In this document: piece by piece, positions 41,568 through 50,665 of the stretch
How the letters are laid out: each line of letters opens with the position of its first letter
Position numbering within the stretch: position 1 is the first letter of the stretch
NCBI GenBank assembly: GCA_045590215.1
Contig: JAZNQO010000026.1
Span: 186,001-250,000, forward strand
Source: RUG563 sp045590215
GTDB taxonomy: Bacteria; Bacillota; Clostridia; Christensenellales; Aristaeellaceae
Direction of reading: 5' to 3'
DNA length: 64,000 nucleotides
Notes under the pieces: generated by a model
Databases searched by the model: none
The model's input: only the letters and a program-made list of their open reading frames with translations
What the model was told of the DNA's origin: nothing
Program-made: the position numbers and the translations under genes

Positions 41568-44546
41568 TAACGCCCGGTTTGCACCGTCCACCGATAACCC
41601 TTGCGCATCGAAAGGCAGGAAGGAGAAGCGGAACGCTGTTTCTTCTTTCAGATACAGCCGCAGGTTTTCTTCCGGTTCCGGGCCGCAGGAATTGCTGCCC
41701 AGAGGCCCCATGCGCCCATCCAACAGCAGCGTAATCTTTTCATCTCGTCCCAGCTCATAAGTGTGCTGGGCAGATGTCAGCATTTCCGGCGTATAGTGAT
41801 GGGCACTGAAGCTGAACCTTTCCCCTTTCACCATCAGCCCCAAACCTTGCGAATTCAACAGCACCGCAAATTCCGTATCTTCGTGGCTTCCGTTCTCTTG
41901 CGGACGCACATAGGGCTCGTGGGTTTCATCCACCGTCATTTCAAAGCGGCCGATCAGGGCTCCCGTCTTCTTGTCGGGATAGCTCTCCATGGGACCTCTG
42001 CCCTGCCAGATGAGCCGGTCAAAGCTGCCGTCAATGCCCATTCGCACGCCCAGTCTGGGCAGATATTCTGCAATTTCTTTCAGCGGCAGATAGGCAATAT
42101 CCAATTGAATTGCCCCGTCCCCGGTGATTGAGTACTTTTGCGTCACCCGGAAAAGCGGCGGCGTGGTCTTCTGGCCGTAAACGCCGGAAATCGTCACTTC
42201 TGCGCCGTTATCCGTTTCCCTTGCCTCCAGCATATCGTTTCGGCAAAGCAGCCTGTTCAGGCCCATTCTGTCCCATTTGCCGCCAATCCCGGCAAAACCG
42301 TTGTCGTTATCCGTAGGCGCACGCCAGAAATTGGCTTTCAAGCCCTCCGCCATGATCTCCTTCCCCTGATAGGAAAGGCTCCGCAGGCCTTCCCGGTCAA
42401 AGGAAGCCACACTGTCTCCTGCCTTCACCTGCCATCCAAAGGGCACTTTTTCCATGCTCACAGGCTTTCTCGGCAAAAGGATTTTCTTCTCTTCTTTGCC
42501 CTTTTCCAGCACAATCTGATCCACCGCAACCACATGGCCGCTCTTGGCCCATAAGGTATCCTGCTTGAGCGTAAAGACGAAGTTCAGCACGGCTCCCTTT
42601 TCATATGCACCAAGCTGCAGCTGCACTTCTTCTTTTTCTCCGGCAGCACCAGAAAGCTCCAAATCCTCCTGCTGCAAAACGTCTTTCCCCTTTACCAGCT
42701 GCCAATGACAACGGAAGAAGGAAAGCGGAGCAAAATCCATCGTGTTCCAAAGGGAAATAAGCCCCTTCTCTTCATCCAGCATGGTAACACGCACAGGCCG
42801 CAGCACATGCTTGTATTCCATCAGCCCTGTATGGGGCGTCCTGTCCGGATACACAAGGGCATCCACGCAGAAGCAGCTGTCATGAGGCCATTCGCCAAAA
42901 TCGCCGCCGTAAGCAAAATACGGTTGACCGTCTTTTTCCTGCAAAATGCCGTGATCTGCCCATTCCCAGACGCAGCCGCCCATCATCCGTTCGTTGGCGT
43001 ACATCAATTGCCAATAGCTTTCCAAGCCGCCGGGTCCGTTGCCCATGGCATGGCAATATTCACACAGAAAGAAGGGGCGATGCGGGAATTTTTCCGTTTT
43101 TTCCTTCATCCCATCCAGCCATTCATACATCCAGCTGCTCACTTCGCTGGTGACAGCTTCCCTGTCCCCTTCATAATGGATGGGCAAATCGTCTATCTTC
43201 CGCATGGCCTCTGCCATGGCCACATGATTGCAGCCATAGCCTGCCTCATTGCCCAAGGACCACATAATCACGCAAGGATGATTTCTGTCCCGTTCAATCA
43301 TCCTGGTGCCCCGGCTAACAAACTGCTTTTCCCATTTGGGGTCTCTGGCGATCAGGCTGTAATCCTCAAATTCCACCACGCCGTGACATTCCAAATCCGT
43401 TTCGTCCACCACATACAGGCCGTATTCATCACACAGCTCCAGAAACCTTGGGTCGTTGGGGTAATGGCTGGTGCGGACGGTGTTGATATTATGCTGTTTC
43501 ATCAGCTGAATATCCTTCACCATTTCGTTCACCGGCGTATAGAACCCCAGCACGGGGTGGGTATCGTGGCGGTTGACGCCCTTGCATTTGATGTTTTTGC
43601 CGTTTACATAGAAAATACCGTTCTTGATTTCCACCTTTTTGAAGCCGATTTTTTGTTTTTCCCATTGCCCGTCCACGGAAACCAGCAGCGTATAGAGGTT
43701 CGGCATTTCTGCACTCCATTTTTTCACATGCTGCACTTTTCCGCTGCAAATGCCTTCCCCGTTTTCGATAGCAATTGTCCCTTCTGCAACAGCGTTTTTG
43801 CCGTCCAGCAAACGGAACGAAACTTCCTTGACCCCCTGTGCATTTACCTGCAACGTAAACAAGCCGTCCTGGAAATCTTCGGAAAGGGTTGTTTTCATCA
43901 CGATGTTTTTAATCCGCTTTTCGCCAAAGGAAATCAGGCTCACATCCCGGAAAATGCCGCAATGCCGCCACATATCCTGATCTTCCAGATACGTGCCGTC
44001 GGAATACTGCAAAACAACCACTTTCAGCCGGTTTTCGCCATCCTCAAGGGCATCTGTAATATCAAATTCGCTGCAAAGATGGGGGCATTTGGCAAAACCC
44101 ACCAGCGTTTCGTTTACATAAGCATAATAACAGCTGGAAACGCCGTCAAAGCGCAGGATGGTTTTCCTGCCTTGGAAGCTCTCCGGCAGCACAAACGTCC
44201 TTTCATACACCCCCACCCTCGTTTCATCCGGCACAAAGGGCGGATCGTAAGGAATGGGAAAGCGAACGTTGGTATACTGGGGCTTATCATACCCCTGCAG
44301 TTGCCAAACGCCGGGCACCTGAATCTTGCCCTTTTCTCCTTCTCCCTGATCCCCGGAAAGCTCCTTTACTTCTTTCCAAGATTGATAAAAGGTGAAATCC
44401 CATGTGCCGTTCAAAAGATAAAAGTGAGGCGAAAGAGCCCTTTCCCCAAGGAGAGCCCTCTCTTCATCCGGGTATGGCACGATGGTCGTCCGCATGGGCA
44501 GGCGATATAAATCGGTACAATTCAAATCCTGAAATTCGTAACGCAT
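41565..44546 (-). CDS. lacZ: beta-galactosidase, GH2
   Basis: Hydrolyses lactose and other beta-galactosides in the cytoplasm. 993 residues, full LacZ length, with jelly-roll, immunoglobulin-like, TIM-barrel and C-terminal Bgal_small domains. Acid/base Glu434 in SLGNEAGYG and nucleophile Glu496 in CEYCHAMGNGPG. No signal peptide. Start at 44546 (MRYEFQDL), nine bases after GGAGG; the longer frame to 44639 crosses the terminator of argH. No lactose transporter or regulator is adjacent. Confidence 0.95.
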   Translation of the reverse strand: MRYEFQDLNCTDLYRLPMRTTIVPYPDEERALLGERALSPHFYLLNGTWDFTFYQSWKEVKELSGDQGEGEKGKIQVPGVWQLQGYDKPQYTNVRFPIPYDPPFVPDETRVGVYERTFVLPESFQGRKTILRFDGVSSCYYAYVNETLVGFAKCPHLCSEFDITDALEDGENRLKVVVLQYSDGTYLEDQDMWRHCGIFRDVSLISFGEKRIKNIVMKTTLSEDFQDGLFTLQVNAQGVKEVSFRLLDGKNAVAEGTIAIENGEGICSGKVQHVKKWSAEMPNLYTLLVSVDGQWEKQKIGFKKVEIKNGIFYVNGKNIKCKGVNRHDTHPVLGFYTPVNEMVKDIQLMKQHNINTVRTSHYPNDPRFLELCDEYGLYVVDETDLECHGVVEFEDYSLIARDPKWEKQFVSRGTRMIERDRNHPCVIMWSLGNEAGYGCNHVAMAEAMRKIDDLPIHYEGDREAVTSEVSSWMYEWLDGMKEKTEKFPHRPFFLCEYCHAMGNGPGGLESYWQLMYANERMMGGCVWEWADHGILQEKDGQPYFAYGGDFGEWPHDSCFCVDALVYPDRTPHTGLMEYKHVLRPVRVTMLDEEKGLISLWNTMDFAPLSFFRCHWQLVKGKDVLQQEDLELSGAAGEKEEVQLQLGAYEKGAVLNFVFTLKQDTLWAKSGHVVAVDQIVLEKGKEEKKILLPRKPVSMEKVPFGWQVKAGDSVASFDREGLRSLSYQGKEIMAEGLKANFWRAPTDNDNGFAGIGGKWDRMGLNRLLCRNDMLEARETDNGAEVTISGVYGQKTTPPLFRVTQKYSITGDGAIQLDIAYLPLKEIAEYLPRLGVRMGIDGSFDRLIWQGRGPMESYPDKKTGALIGRFEMTVDETHEPYVRPQENGSHEDTEFAVLLNSQGLGLMVKGERFSFSAHHYTPEMLTSAQHTYELGRDEKITLLLDGRMGPLGSNSCGPEPEENLRLYLKEETAFRFSFLPFDAQGLSVDGANRAL

Positions 44547-44617
44547 AAAAAGTTTCCTCCGTATGCTTTTTTCTTTTATTTTATCATATGTTCGCACATT
44601 TTGAAAGCATTCTCCAT

Positions 44618-44647
44618 AAAAAAGAACCCGATTTTTCATCAGGTTCT
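44618..44647 (-). terminator. terminator of argH unit
   Basis: Minus strand: AGAACC-T-GAT / ATC-G-GGTTCT with a GAAAA loop followed by T6. Confidence 0.85.
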
Positions 44648-44655
44648 TCTGTTCA

Positions 44656-46035
44656 TTATTCCACTGTTTCCAGCCATTTTTCGCCCAATTCCACAGCCAT
44701 CAATACCCTTTCCGGTGCAGGGCCGCCAATCAGGTTTCTGGCAGAAACGCAGGTGTTCAGGGAAATGGCATCGTACACATCGTCTTCGAAAGCGTTGGAA
44801 AGCTGTTTCAGCTCCGCAAGGCTCATTTCGTCAATGGCGCAGCCCTTGGAAAGGCACAGGGCAACCAGCTGGCCCACGATGCTGTGGGCATCCCGGAAGG
44901 GCACACCCTTCTTCACCAGATAATCGGCGCAGTCGGTGGCATTGGCAAAGCCGTCATTGGCACTCTTTTTCATATTTTCGGTGCGGAAGGTGGCACTGGC
45001 CAGCATTTCATGGAACACATGCAGGCACTTGACAATGGTATCCCGTGCATCAAAGAAGCTTTCCTTATCTTCCTGCATATCCTTGTTATACGCCAGCGGA
45101 ATGCCCTTCATGACCGTCAAAAGTGCCATCAGATCGCCGTACACCCGGCCAGTTTTCCCCCGAATCAGCTCCGCCACGTCCGGGTTCTTTTTCTGGGGCA
45201 TCATGGAAGAACCGGTGGAGAACCCATCGTCCATCACCATGAAGCCAAATTCAAGGCTGCTCCAAAGCACACATTCCTCGCAGAAACGGGACAGGTGCAT
45301 CATGCTGATGGAGGCAGCAGCCATGTATTCCAAAAGGAAATCACGGTCGCTGACGCCATCTAAACTATTCATGGAAACGGCGGCAAAGCCCAGCTCCTTG
45401 GCGGTCAATTCCCTGTCCAAGGGGTAGGTGGTTCCGGCCAGTGCGCCGGAGCCAAGGGGCGACACATCCGCCGCCTTCTTGGCGTTTTGGAAGCGGATAA
45501 TATCCCGCTTGAACATTTCAAAATACGCCAGCAGATGATGCCCCAGCGTCACGGGCTGGGCACGCTGCAAATGGGTGTAGCCGGGCATGACGTCCCCTGC
45601 GTGCTTCTTGGCCAGTTTCAGCAATGTTTCTTCCATTTCGCAAAGCAGTGCTATGGTTTCGTCGCAGCAGTCTTTCGCATACAGGTGCATATCCAAGGCC
45701 ACCTGATCGTTCCGGCTGCGTCCGGTATGAAGCCGCTTTCCGGCATCGCCGATACGCTCGGTCAGCAGGCTTTCCACGTGCATGTGAATATCTTCGCTGC
45801 TGGCAGGAAAATCCACTTTGCCAGCCTTGATATCGTCCAGAATCGCAGCAAGGCCTTTTTGAATCGCCGCTTCGTCTTCTGCGGAAATAATGCCCTGCTT
45901 GCAAAGCATTTTGGCGTGGGCCATACTTCCCTTGATATCCTGCGCATACAGCCGCTTGTCAAAAGAAATGGAGGAATGGAAATCATCCATCAGCTGGCTG
46001 GTTTCTTTTTCAAATCGTCCGCCCCAAAGCTTCAT
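44656..46035 (-). CDS. argH: argininosuccinate lyase
   Basis: Last step of arginine synthesis. 459 residues. Fumarase/aspartase superfamily signature SSMMPQKKNPDVAELIRGK, with TGRSRNDQVALDMHLY and PGYTHLQRAQPVTLGHHLL. Transcribed five bases after the metallophosphatase gene, in the same operon, whereas argG has its own promoter further upstream on the same strand. Confidence 0.95.
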   Translation of the reverse strand: MKLWGGRFEKETSQLMDDFHSSISFDKRLYAQDIKGSMAHAKMLCKQGIISAEDEAAIQKGLAAILDDIKAGKVDFPASSEDIHMHVESLLTERIGDAGKRLHTGRSRNDQVALDMHLYAKDCCDETIALLCEMEETLLKLAKKHAGDVMPGYTHLQRAQPVTLGHHLLAYFEMFKRDIIRFQNAKKAADVSPLGSGALAGTTYPLDRELTAKELGFAAVSMNSLDGVSDRDFLLEYMAAASISMMHLSRFCEECVLWSSLEFGFMVMDDGFSTGSSMMPQKKNPDVAELIRGKTGRVYGDLMALLTVMKGIPLAYNKDMQEDKESFFDARDTIVKCLHVFHEMLASATFRTENMKKSANDGFANATDCADYLVKKGVPFRDAHSIVGQLVALCLSKGCAIDEMSLAELKQLSNAFEDDVYDAISLNTCVSARNLIGGPAPERVLMAVELGEKWLETVE

Positions 46036-46040
46036 GTTTC

Positions 46041-47156
46041 TTACTCCTTTATCATCTGATAACGGCCTTCATACCAGCCGCAAACGTCGTCTTTCTTTCC
46101 GTATATGATGCCGTCATGCTCAAAAATCAGGCTGATTTCGTCGCCTGGCAACACCTGCAAGCGATAATCCGTCAGATTATAGCACTTCCAATTGCCCTCT
46201 TCCCCTTGCAGAAAATGAATGGGAATCCGCATTTTGTATCCGTGATGCGAAACCTTCGCCCACTTTTCATTTCTGTCAATCAGCTCCACATCCGGGTCAT
46301 GCCAAGGAATGTTCCGGGCGGTTTGGGAAGCTTCCTGCCCATCCATCGCCCGGATCTTCTCTTTTTCATCCGCTGCGATATGGTAAAATTCCTTCCCTTC
46401 CCAATCGGTGATCAGCAGGTTCAATTGCCCATCGCTTCTCACGCCGCAGCCGCCGTCAATGGATAAGATGTGCCGCTCTTTTTCAAACACCGGCCCATGC
46501 TGCAAGATGTCTTTTCCATACAGTGCCACCGGCCAGTGCCCCACAACCACCCATTTGGAGAATGACAGCCCCTTGCCCAGAAAATCATCATTTTTCAAAA
46601 GAGCAAAGGGGGTCTGCCTATCCACTTCTTCCATATTCTCATGGGTCAGGCCGCCGTGGACGAAGGTAAACCGCTCCGCTTCCAGTATCGTGGGCAGCTG
46701 CCGGATAAAATCCAGTTCTTTGGCAAAATGCACTCGAACCGCTTCAAACAGCCCCTGCAAATCGGTCTTTTCATCAAAGATGTCCAGCCCCATTTCCTTG
46801 GCCATTTCGTCCAATATGCTGCTGCCCCACCACGCTTTGGCGTTCCGGCAAAAGGCAATCACTTCCCTTTGCTGCATTTCGTCTGTGGTTTCCAGCAGCG
46901 TCAGCCGCCATAAGTCCACATTGCCCATCATGGGAAACACGTTTCTCTGCTGTGCCAGCTCCATCACATAGCGCAGGGTACCAAGGCTGTCCGGCCCTTT
47001 TTCAATCATGTCCCCTACGATTATCAGCGCATCGTCTTTTGAAAAAGCGGCTCTTTGCAAAAGCTCTTTCAACAAATGCCCGTGACCGTGGATATCGCTG
47101 GTCACCAGCACTCGTTTATAGGGGCGCAAAGACACTTTCTGAATCTTCACCTGCAT
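46041..47156 (-). CDS. calcineurin-like metallophosphatase with C-terminal beta domain
   Basis: 371 residues. Metallophosphatase motifs: VTSDIHGHGH, GDMIEKGPDS, GNVD (the usual GNHE/D histidine is valine here), VHGGLTHEN and GHWPVALYG. Residues after about 280 form a small beta-rich domain (RNEKWAKVSHHGYKMRIP ... LPGDEISLI) of SH3 type. Such proteins are annotated as serine/threonine or diadenosine-tetraphosphate phosphatases, but the substrate is unknown. Located between argG and argH with its own promoter; no evident tie to arginine. Confidence 0.75.
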   Translation of the reverse strand: MQVKIQKVSLRPYKRVLVTSDIHGHGHLLKELLQRAAFSKDDALIIVGDMIEKGPDSLGTLRYVMELAQQRNVFPMMGNVDLWRLTLLETTDEMQQREVIAFCRNAKAWWGSSILDEMAKEMGLDIFDEKTDLQGLFEAVRVHFAKELDFIRQLPTILEAERFTFVHGGLTHENMEEVDRQTPFALLKNDDFLGKGLSFSKWVVVGHWPVALYGKDILQHGPVFEKERHILSIDGGCGVRSDGQLNLLITDWEGKEFYHIAADEKEKIRAMDGQEASQTARNIPWHDPDVELIDRNEKWAKVSHHGYKMRIPIHFLQGEEGNWKCYNLTDYRLQVLPGDEISLIFEHDGIIYGKKDDVCGWYEGRYQMIKE

Positions 47157-47188
47157 CCTCGCCCCCCCCTTTCTTTCATAACCTATTT

Positions 47189-47217
47189 ATTATAACAAAT
47201 GTTTTTCCTTTTCACAA
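47189..47217 (-). promoter_or_regulatory. sigma-A promoter for metallophosphatase-argH
   Basis: Minus strand: TTGTGA (47217-47212), 17-base spacer, TATAAT (47194-47189). Confidence 0.7.
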
Positions 47218-47220
47218 GCA

Positions 47221-47262
47221 AAAACCGGATGGAACAGTGTTCTTTCGCTGTCCCATCCGGCA
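47221..47262 (-). terminator. terminator of argG
   Basis: CCGGATGG (47225-47232)/CCATCCGG (47253-47260) with an inner ACAG/CTGT, followed on the minus strand by TTTTT. Confidence 0.85.
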
Positions 47263-47274
47263 GAAAGGCAAATC

Positions 47275-48495
47275 TTATTTATCCTGCTTTTCGGCTTCTT
47301 CCTTGGCCAGAGCCTGCACCTTGAGGGGCAGACCGAAGAGGTTGATGAAGCCTTCGGAATCGTGATGGCTGTACAGGTCTTCGCTGTCGCCGAAGGTGGC
47401 GATCTTTTCCATGTACAGGCTGCACTTGGCGGTGACGCCGGCACCCATGCAATTGCCCTTATAGAGCTTCAGCTTGGAAGAGCCGGTTACGTTCTGCTGG
47501 GTGCTGGTCACGAAAGCGGAGAGGGCTTCCCGGAGGGGAGTGTACCACTGGCCGTTATAAACCAGATCAGCAAACTTCAGAGCCACTTGCTGCTTATAAT
47601 GCTGGGTTTCTTTGTCAATGGTGATTTCTTCCAGATTGTTGTGGGCGGCATAGAGCAGCGTTCCGCCGGGGGTTTCATACACGCCGCGGCTCTTCATGCC
47701 AACCAGACGGTTTTCCACCATGTCCACAATGCCGACACCGTTCCGGGCGGCGATTTCGTTTGCCTTTTCCAGCAGGGAAACGGCATCCATCTTTTCGCCG
47801 TTGATGGCCACAGGAATGCCCTTTTCAAAGTCCACGGTCACATATTCGGGTTCATCGGGCGCATCTTCAGGCAGCGTGCACACCAGGGGCACATGCTTGG
47901 GCATTTCCAGTTCGGGGAATTCCAGCTCGCCGCCTTCGTGGGAAAGATGCCAGATATTCTTGTCCATGGAATAGGGACGCTTCTTGGTCACCGGCACGTC
48001 AATGTTCCGGGCCTTGGCATAGTCGATAGCATCTTCACGGCTCTTGATATCCCAGATGCGCCAGGGGGCGATAATCTTCATATGGGGGTCGAAAGCCTTG
48101 ATAGTCAGCTCAAAGCGCACCTGATCGTTGCCCTTGCCGGTGCAGCCGTGGCAGATGGCGGTGCAGTTTTCAAGGTGAGCAATTTCCACCAGCCGCTTTG
48201 CAATCAAAGGACGGGCAAAGGATGTGCCCAGCAGATATTTATTTTCATACACGGCACCGCACTGCAGCGTGGGCCAGATGAAATCTTCCACAAATTCTTT
48301 TTTCAGGTCAGCGATATACAGCTTTTCAGCACCGGTCTTCTTGGCTTTTTCGTGAAGGGGTTCCAGCTCTTCGCCCTGACCCACGTCACCGGCCACGCAA
48401 ACCACGTCACAATCATAGTTTTCCTTCAGCCACGGGATGATGATGGACGTATCCAGACCACCGCTGTAAGCGAGCAACACACGCATTTTAGCCAT
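47275..48495 (-). CDS. argG: argininosuccinate synthase
   Basis: Joins citrulline and aspartate with ATP. 406 residues, normal length. N-terminal ATP pyrophosphatase loop LLAYSGGLDTSIIIPWL, then GCTGKGNDQVRFE and the C-terminal region with YSLYMEKIATFGDSEDLYSHHDSEGF. GGAGG precedes the ATG. Its promoter carries an 18-base palindrome exactly between the -35 and -10 boxes, consistent with repression by arginine. Confidence 0.95.
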   Translation of the reverse strand: MAKMRVLLAYSGGLDTSIIIPWLKENYDCDVVCVAGDVGQGEELEPLHEKAKKTGAEKLYIADLKKEFVEDFIWPTLQCGAVYENKYLLGTSFARPLIAKRLVEIAHLENCTAICHGCTGKGNDQVRFELTIKAFDPHMKIIAPWRIWDIKSREDAIDYAKARNIDVPVTKKRPYSMDKNIWHLSHEGGELEFPELEMPKHVPLVCTLPEDAPDEPEYVTVDFEKGIPVAINGEKMDAVSLLEKANEIAARNGVGIVDMVENRLVGMKSRGVYETPGGTLLYAAHNNLEEITIDKETQHYKQQVALKFADLVYNGQWYTPLREALSAFVTSTQQNVTGSSKLKLYKGNCMGAGVTAKCSLYMEKIATFGDSEDLYSHHDSEGFINLFGLPLKVQALAKEEAEKQDK

Positions 48496-48527
48496 TGTTC
48501 ATGCCTCCAAATTCAATTTACGCCCAT

Positions 48528-48556
48528 AGTATACATCCGAATGTATAAAATTGCAA
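48528..48556 (-). promoter_or_regulatory. argG promoter with embedded operator palindrome
   Basis: Minus strand: TTGCAA (48556-48551), 17-base spacer, TATACT (48533-48528). The perfect palindrome TATACAT-CCGA-ATGTATA (48530-48547) fills the spacer, and 48541-48556 resembles an ArgR box. Likely an arginine-repressor operator. Confidence 0.65.
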
Positions 48557-48630
48557 TAGGTTTTGGAAAATTTCTTAAAATATTTTATATCTATACATTT
48601 ATCGCCGTATATTTTGCATAAAACACAGGT

Positions 48631-48659
48631 TTGACAAATATTTATCCCTTTGCTAAAAT
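48631..48659 (+). promoter_or_regulatory. sigma-A promoter for phosphoribosyltransferase
   Basis: TTGACA (48631-48636), 17-base spacer, TAAAAT (48654-48659). The leader is only about 30 bases, so there is no purine riboswitch. Confidence 0.8.
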
Positions 48660-48694
48660 AAAGGCAACAACTGCAATACAAAGGAGCGTTTTAT

Positions 48695-49258
48695 ATGAAG
48701 CATACCACCTATCCCCTGCATGTAGCCGGCCTTGTGCGTGATCTGCCCATCTGCCGTGTAAACGATAATTTATATATCGGTGCTTTCGTCATTTTCGGCG
48801 ATGTGGAATTGACAGAATGCTGCGCCCGTGATCTTTTGAAAGCTGCTCCGGAGCATGATATCATCATCACAGCCGAATCCAAGGGTATTCCCCTTGCTTA
48901 TGAAATGGCCAAGCAGAGCGGACGGAACCGCTATCTCATCGCCCGGAAAATTCCCAAGCTCTATATGAAAAATGTGTTCTCCGTGAAGGTCAATTCCATC
49001 ACCACCGCCAAGGAACAGACCCTCTGCATCGATCAGGACGACGCCGATTTCATGAAGGGTAAGAAAGTGCTCATCGTGGACGACGTTATCTCCACCGGCG
49101 AATCCCTCCACGCCGTGGAACAGCTGGTGGAAAAAGCCGGCGGCAATATTGTGGGCAAAATGGCCATTCTGGCCGAAGGCGATGCCCAGGCACGGCCGGA
49201 CATCATCTACCTCGAAAAGCTGCCCCTCTTCCATCCCGACGGCACTGTGATGGAATAA
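48695..49258 (+). CDS. purine/pyrimidine phosphoribosyltransferase (APRT-like)
   Basis: 187 residues of the type I phosphoribosyltransferase fold with the PRPP-binding loop VLIVDDVISTGES. The N-terminal part (VAGLVRDLPICRVNDNLYIGAFVIFGDVELTECCARDLL) differs from classical Apt and Xpt, so I do not assign a purine. It is likely a salvage enzyme for adenine or xanthine. AAAGGAG lies about ten bases before the ATG. Single gene with its own promoter and terminator. Confidence 0.8.
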   Translation: MKHTTYPLHVAGLVRDLPICRVNDNLYIGAFVIFGDVELTECCARDLLKAAPEHDIIITAESKGIPLAYEMAKQSGRNRYLIARKIPKLYMKNVFSVKVNSITTAKEQTLCIDQDDADFMKGKKVLIVDDVISTGESLHAVEQLVEKAGGNIVGKMAILAEGDAQARPDIIYLEKLPLFHPDGTVME

Positions 49259-49267
49259 ACCGCATAA

Positions 49268-49310
49268 AAAAGTACAAGCTGCGTCCCTTTTCAGGCGCAG
49301 CTTTTATATT
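49268..49310. terminator. bidirectional rho-independent terminator
   Basis: Stem AAGCTGCG (49276-49283)/CGCAGCTT (49295-49302), flanked by A6 and a T-rich tract. Between convergent genes. Confidence 0.85.
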
Positions 49311-49805
49311 TCAGTCCTCAAACACAATCTTATGCAAAAGACATCTGTCCCCTTCTTCATCGATAATTTCCCCTACGCATTGAAACCCGGCACGCTGATA
49401 ACATTTGATTGCACGCACATTATCCACTTCCGGGTCAATAAGCAGTTCCTTCACAAACGGATGTTTCCGATGAATAATCTGTACCATCTGCTTCAGTGCT
49501 TCGGTTCCGTATCCTTTGTTTCGCTCTCCTTGCACGCCAATCCACATATCCAAACCAATAGCCTTTTTTCCGTGCAGATAATACTGAATAAACCCGATCG
49601 GTTCATTATTTTTTAATATGAAATAAGGAAACACATCCGTCAGGCTTTTCACCCTGGAACCGTATTTTTCAATCACCCGTTCTAAAGACGGCACTTCTCC
49701 CACTTCATCACACCAGACCCATTTTTGCAATTCCGGTTCCATAAACCAGTTCCGCATGACCACATAATCTTCCATTGCATCTTCCATCAATCGCAAGGAT
49801 ATCAT
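49311..49805 (-). CDS. GNAT acetyltransferase, AAC(6')-Ib-like
   Basis: 164 residues. GNAT fold with the acetyl-CoA loop RNKGYGTEALKQM and the AAC(6')-type block IDPEVDNVRAIKCYQRAGF. The N-terminal part and the order of motifs match aminoglycoside 6'-N-acetyltransferases of the Ib type, but chromosomal relatives of this kind often act on other substrates. GGGAG precedes the ATG. More AT-rich than its surroundings. Downstream of a second GNAT gene, 40 bases away, probably one transcript. Confidence 0.7.
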   Translation of the reverse strand: MISLRLMEDAMEDYVVMRNWFMEPELQKWVWCDEVGEVPSLERVIEKYGSRVKSLTDVFPYFILKNNEPIGFIQYYLHGKKAIGLDMWIGVQGERNKGYGTEALKQMVQIIHRKHPFVKELLIDPEVDNVRAIKCYQRAGFQCVGEIIDEEGDRCLLHKIVFED

Positions 49806-49845
49806 CTTTTATCTCCCAAAGTTCTTTTTTGCCGTTGCTTCACAC

Positions 49846-50286
49846 TTACACAATTTCTTTTGCAAAGCAAATGATGCGGTTTTCCTCCCGAAAGCCGCAG
49901 GCCAAATGAAAGGTAAGGCTTTCCGTGTTGTCCAGCTCGCAGTCGCTGGCAAATTCCGTACAGCCCATTTCCTTCGCCCAACTTTCCGCCGCTTTCAAAA
50001 GAGCCAAGGCTATGCCCTTTTTGCGGAAACTCTCCTGCACATAAATCCCTTCCAGATAGCCAACAGGGCTTGTCTCCGTGCCTTCCACGTAATCATGCCG
50101 CAGGCTGCACAGGCAAAGCCCTGCCTTTTCACCGTTTTCCTCGGCCAGAAAGGCCGCCGTTTCGTCGCCGGTGATATAGGGCTCCATGTCCTTTTGCAGT
50201 TCCGCTTCTACATGCTCCGGCCAAAGCAGCCATGCCAGATGCGTTACTGCCTTTATATCTGCCATCGTGGCTTTAATGATTTTCAT
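49846..50286 (-). CDS. GNAT acetyltransferase, AAC(6')-like
   Basis: 146 residues. GNAT acetyl-CoA loop FRKKGIALALLKAAESWA and a C-terminal block ASDCELDNTESLTFHLACGFREENRIICFAKEI that resembles chromosomal aminoglycoside 6'-N-acetyltransferases. The start at 50286 (MKIIKATMAD) follows GGGAG. Function in resistance is not shown by sequence alone. First gene of the GNAT pair; begins just after the rpmB terminator. Confidence 0.7.
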   Translation of the reverse strand: MKIIKATMADIKAVTHLAWLLWPEHVEAELQKDMEPYITGDETAAFLAEENGEKAGLCLCSLRHDYVEGTETSPVGYLEGIYVQESFRKKGIALALLKAAESWAKEMGCTEFASDCELDNTESLTFHLACGFREENRIICFAKEIV

Positions 50287-50311
50287 ACGCTTCTCTCCCC
50301 ATATTTTTATA

Positions 50312-50347
50312 CGCAAAAAACCACCTTTGTTTCAGGTGGTTTTTGCA
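50312..50347 (-). terminator. terminator of rpmB
   Basis: AAAACCACCT (50317-50326)/AGGTGGTTTT (50334-50343) with a 7-base loop, T-run on the minus strand. Confidence 0.85.
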
Positions 50348-50367
50348 GTGCCTGAGAAAGCCGATGA

Positions 50368-50589
50368 TTAAGCTTCTTCGGTAACCACGCTCTGGCTGGG
50401 CAGGGCGCGCTGCACATAACCGCTGCGCAGGCAACGGGTGCAAACATTCAGACGCATGGGACGGCCATCCACAACCACGCGAACCTTCTGCACATTGGGA
50501 GCCCAAGTGCGGTTGGACTTGCGTTCGGAGTGGCTCACGTTATGGCCGCTCATACGGTTCTTGGCACATACTTCACAAAACTTGCCCAT
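50368..50589 (-). CDS. rpmB: 50S ribosomal protein L28 (zinc-binding form)
   Basis: 73 residues with two CxxC pairs (Cys5/Cys8 and Cys50/Cys53), the zinc-binding C+ form. Blocks CEVCAKNRMSGHNVSHSERKSNRTW and LNVCTRCLRSGYVQRA are characteristic. ATG at 50589, nine bases after GGAGG; the frame extends upstream without support. Own promoter and terminator. Confidence 0.95.
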   Translation of the reverse strand: MGKFCEVCAKNRMSGHNVSHSERKSNRTWAPNVQKVRVVVDGRPMRLNVCTRCLRSGYVQRALPSQSVVTEEA

Positions 50590-50625
50590 TTTCAAATTAC
50601 CTCCCCGGGTAAATTCTTTTGCTGA

Positions 50626-50639
50626 CGCAGTTTCCTGCG
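50626..50639 (-). promoter_or_regulatory. GAAA-tetraloop hairpin in rpmB leader
   Basis: Minus strand CGCAG-GAAA-CTGCG, a five-pair stem with a GNRA tetraloop about 35 bases before rpmB. Could serve autogenous control by L28, which is speculative. Confidence 0.35.
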
Positions 50640-50665
50640 ATACATTCATAATTGACAGCTTTGCT

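Noticed and set aside
42705..44510. Open frame of about 600 codons antisense to lacZ, and similar long antisense frames opposite most genes
   Set aside because: They follow the codon bias of the true genes on the other strand, lack ribosome-binding sites, and give proteins without recognisable domains.
48660..48694. Purine riboswitch before the phosphoribosyltransferase
   Set aside because: The leader is about 30 bases and the conserved core is absent.
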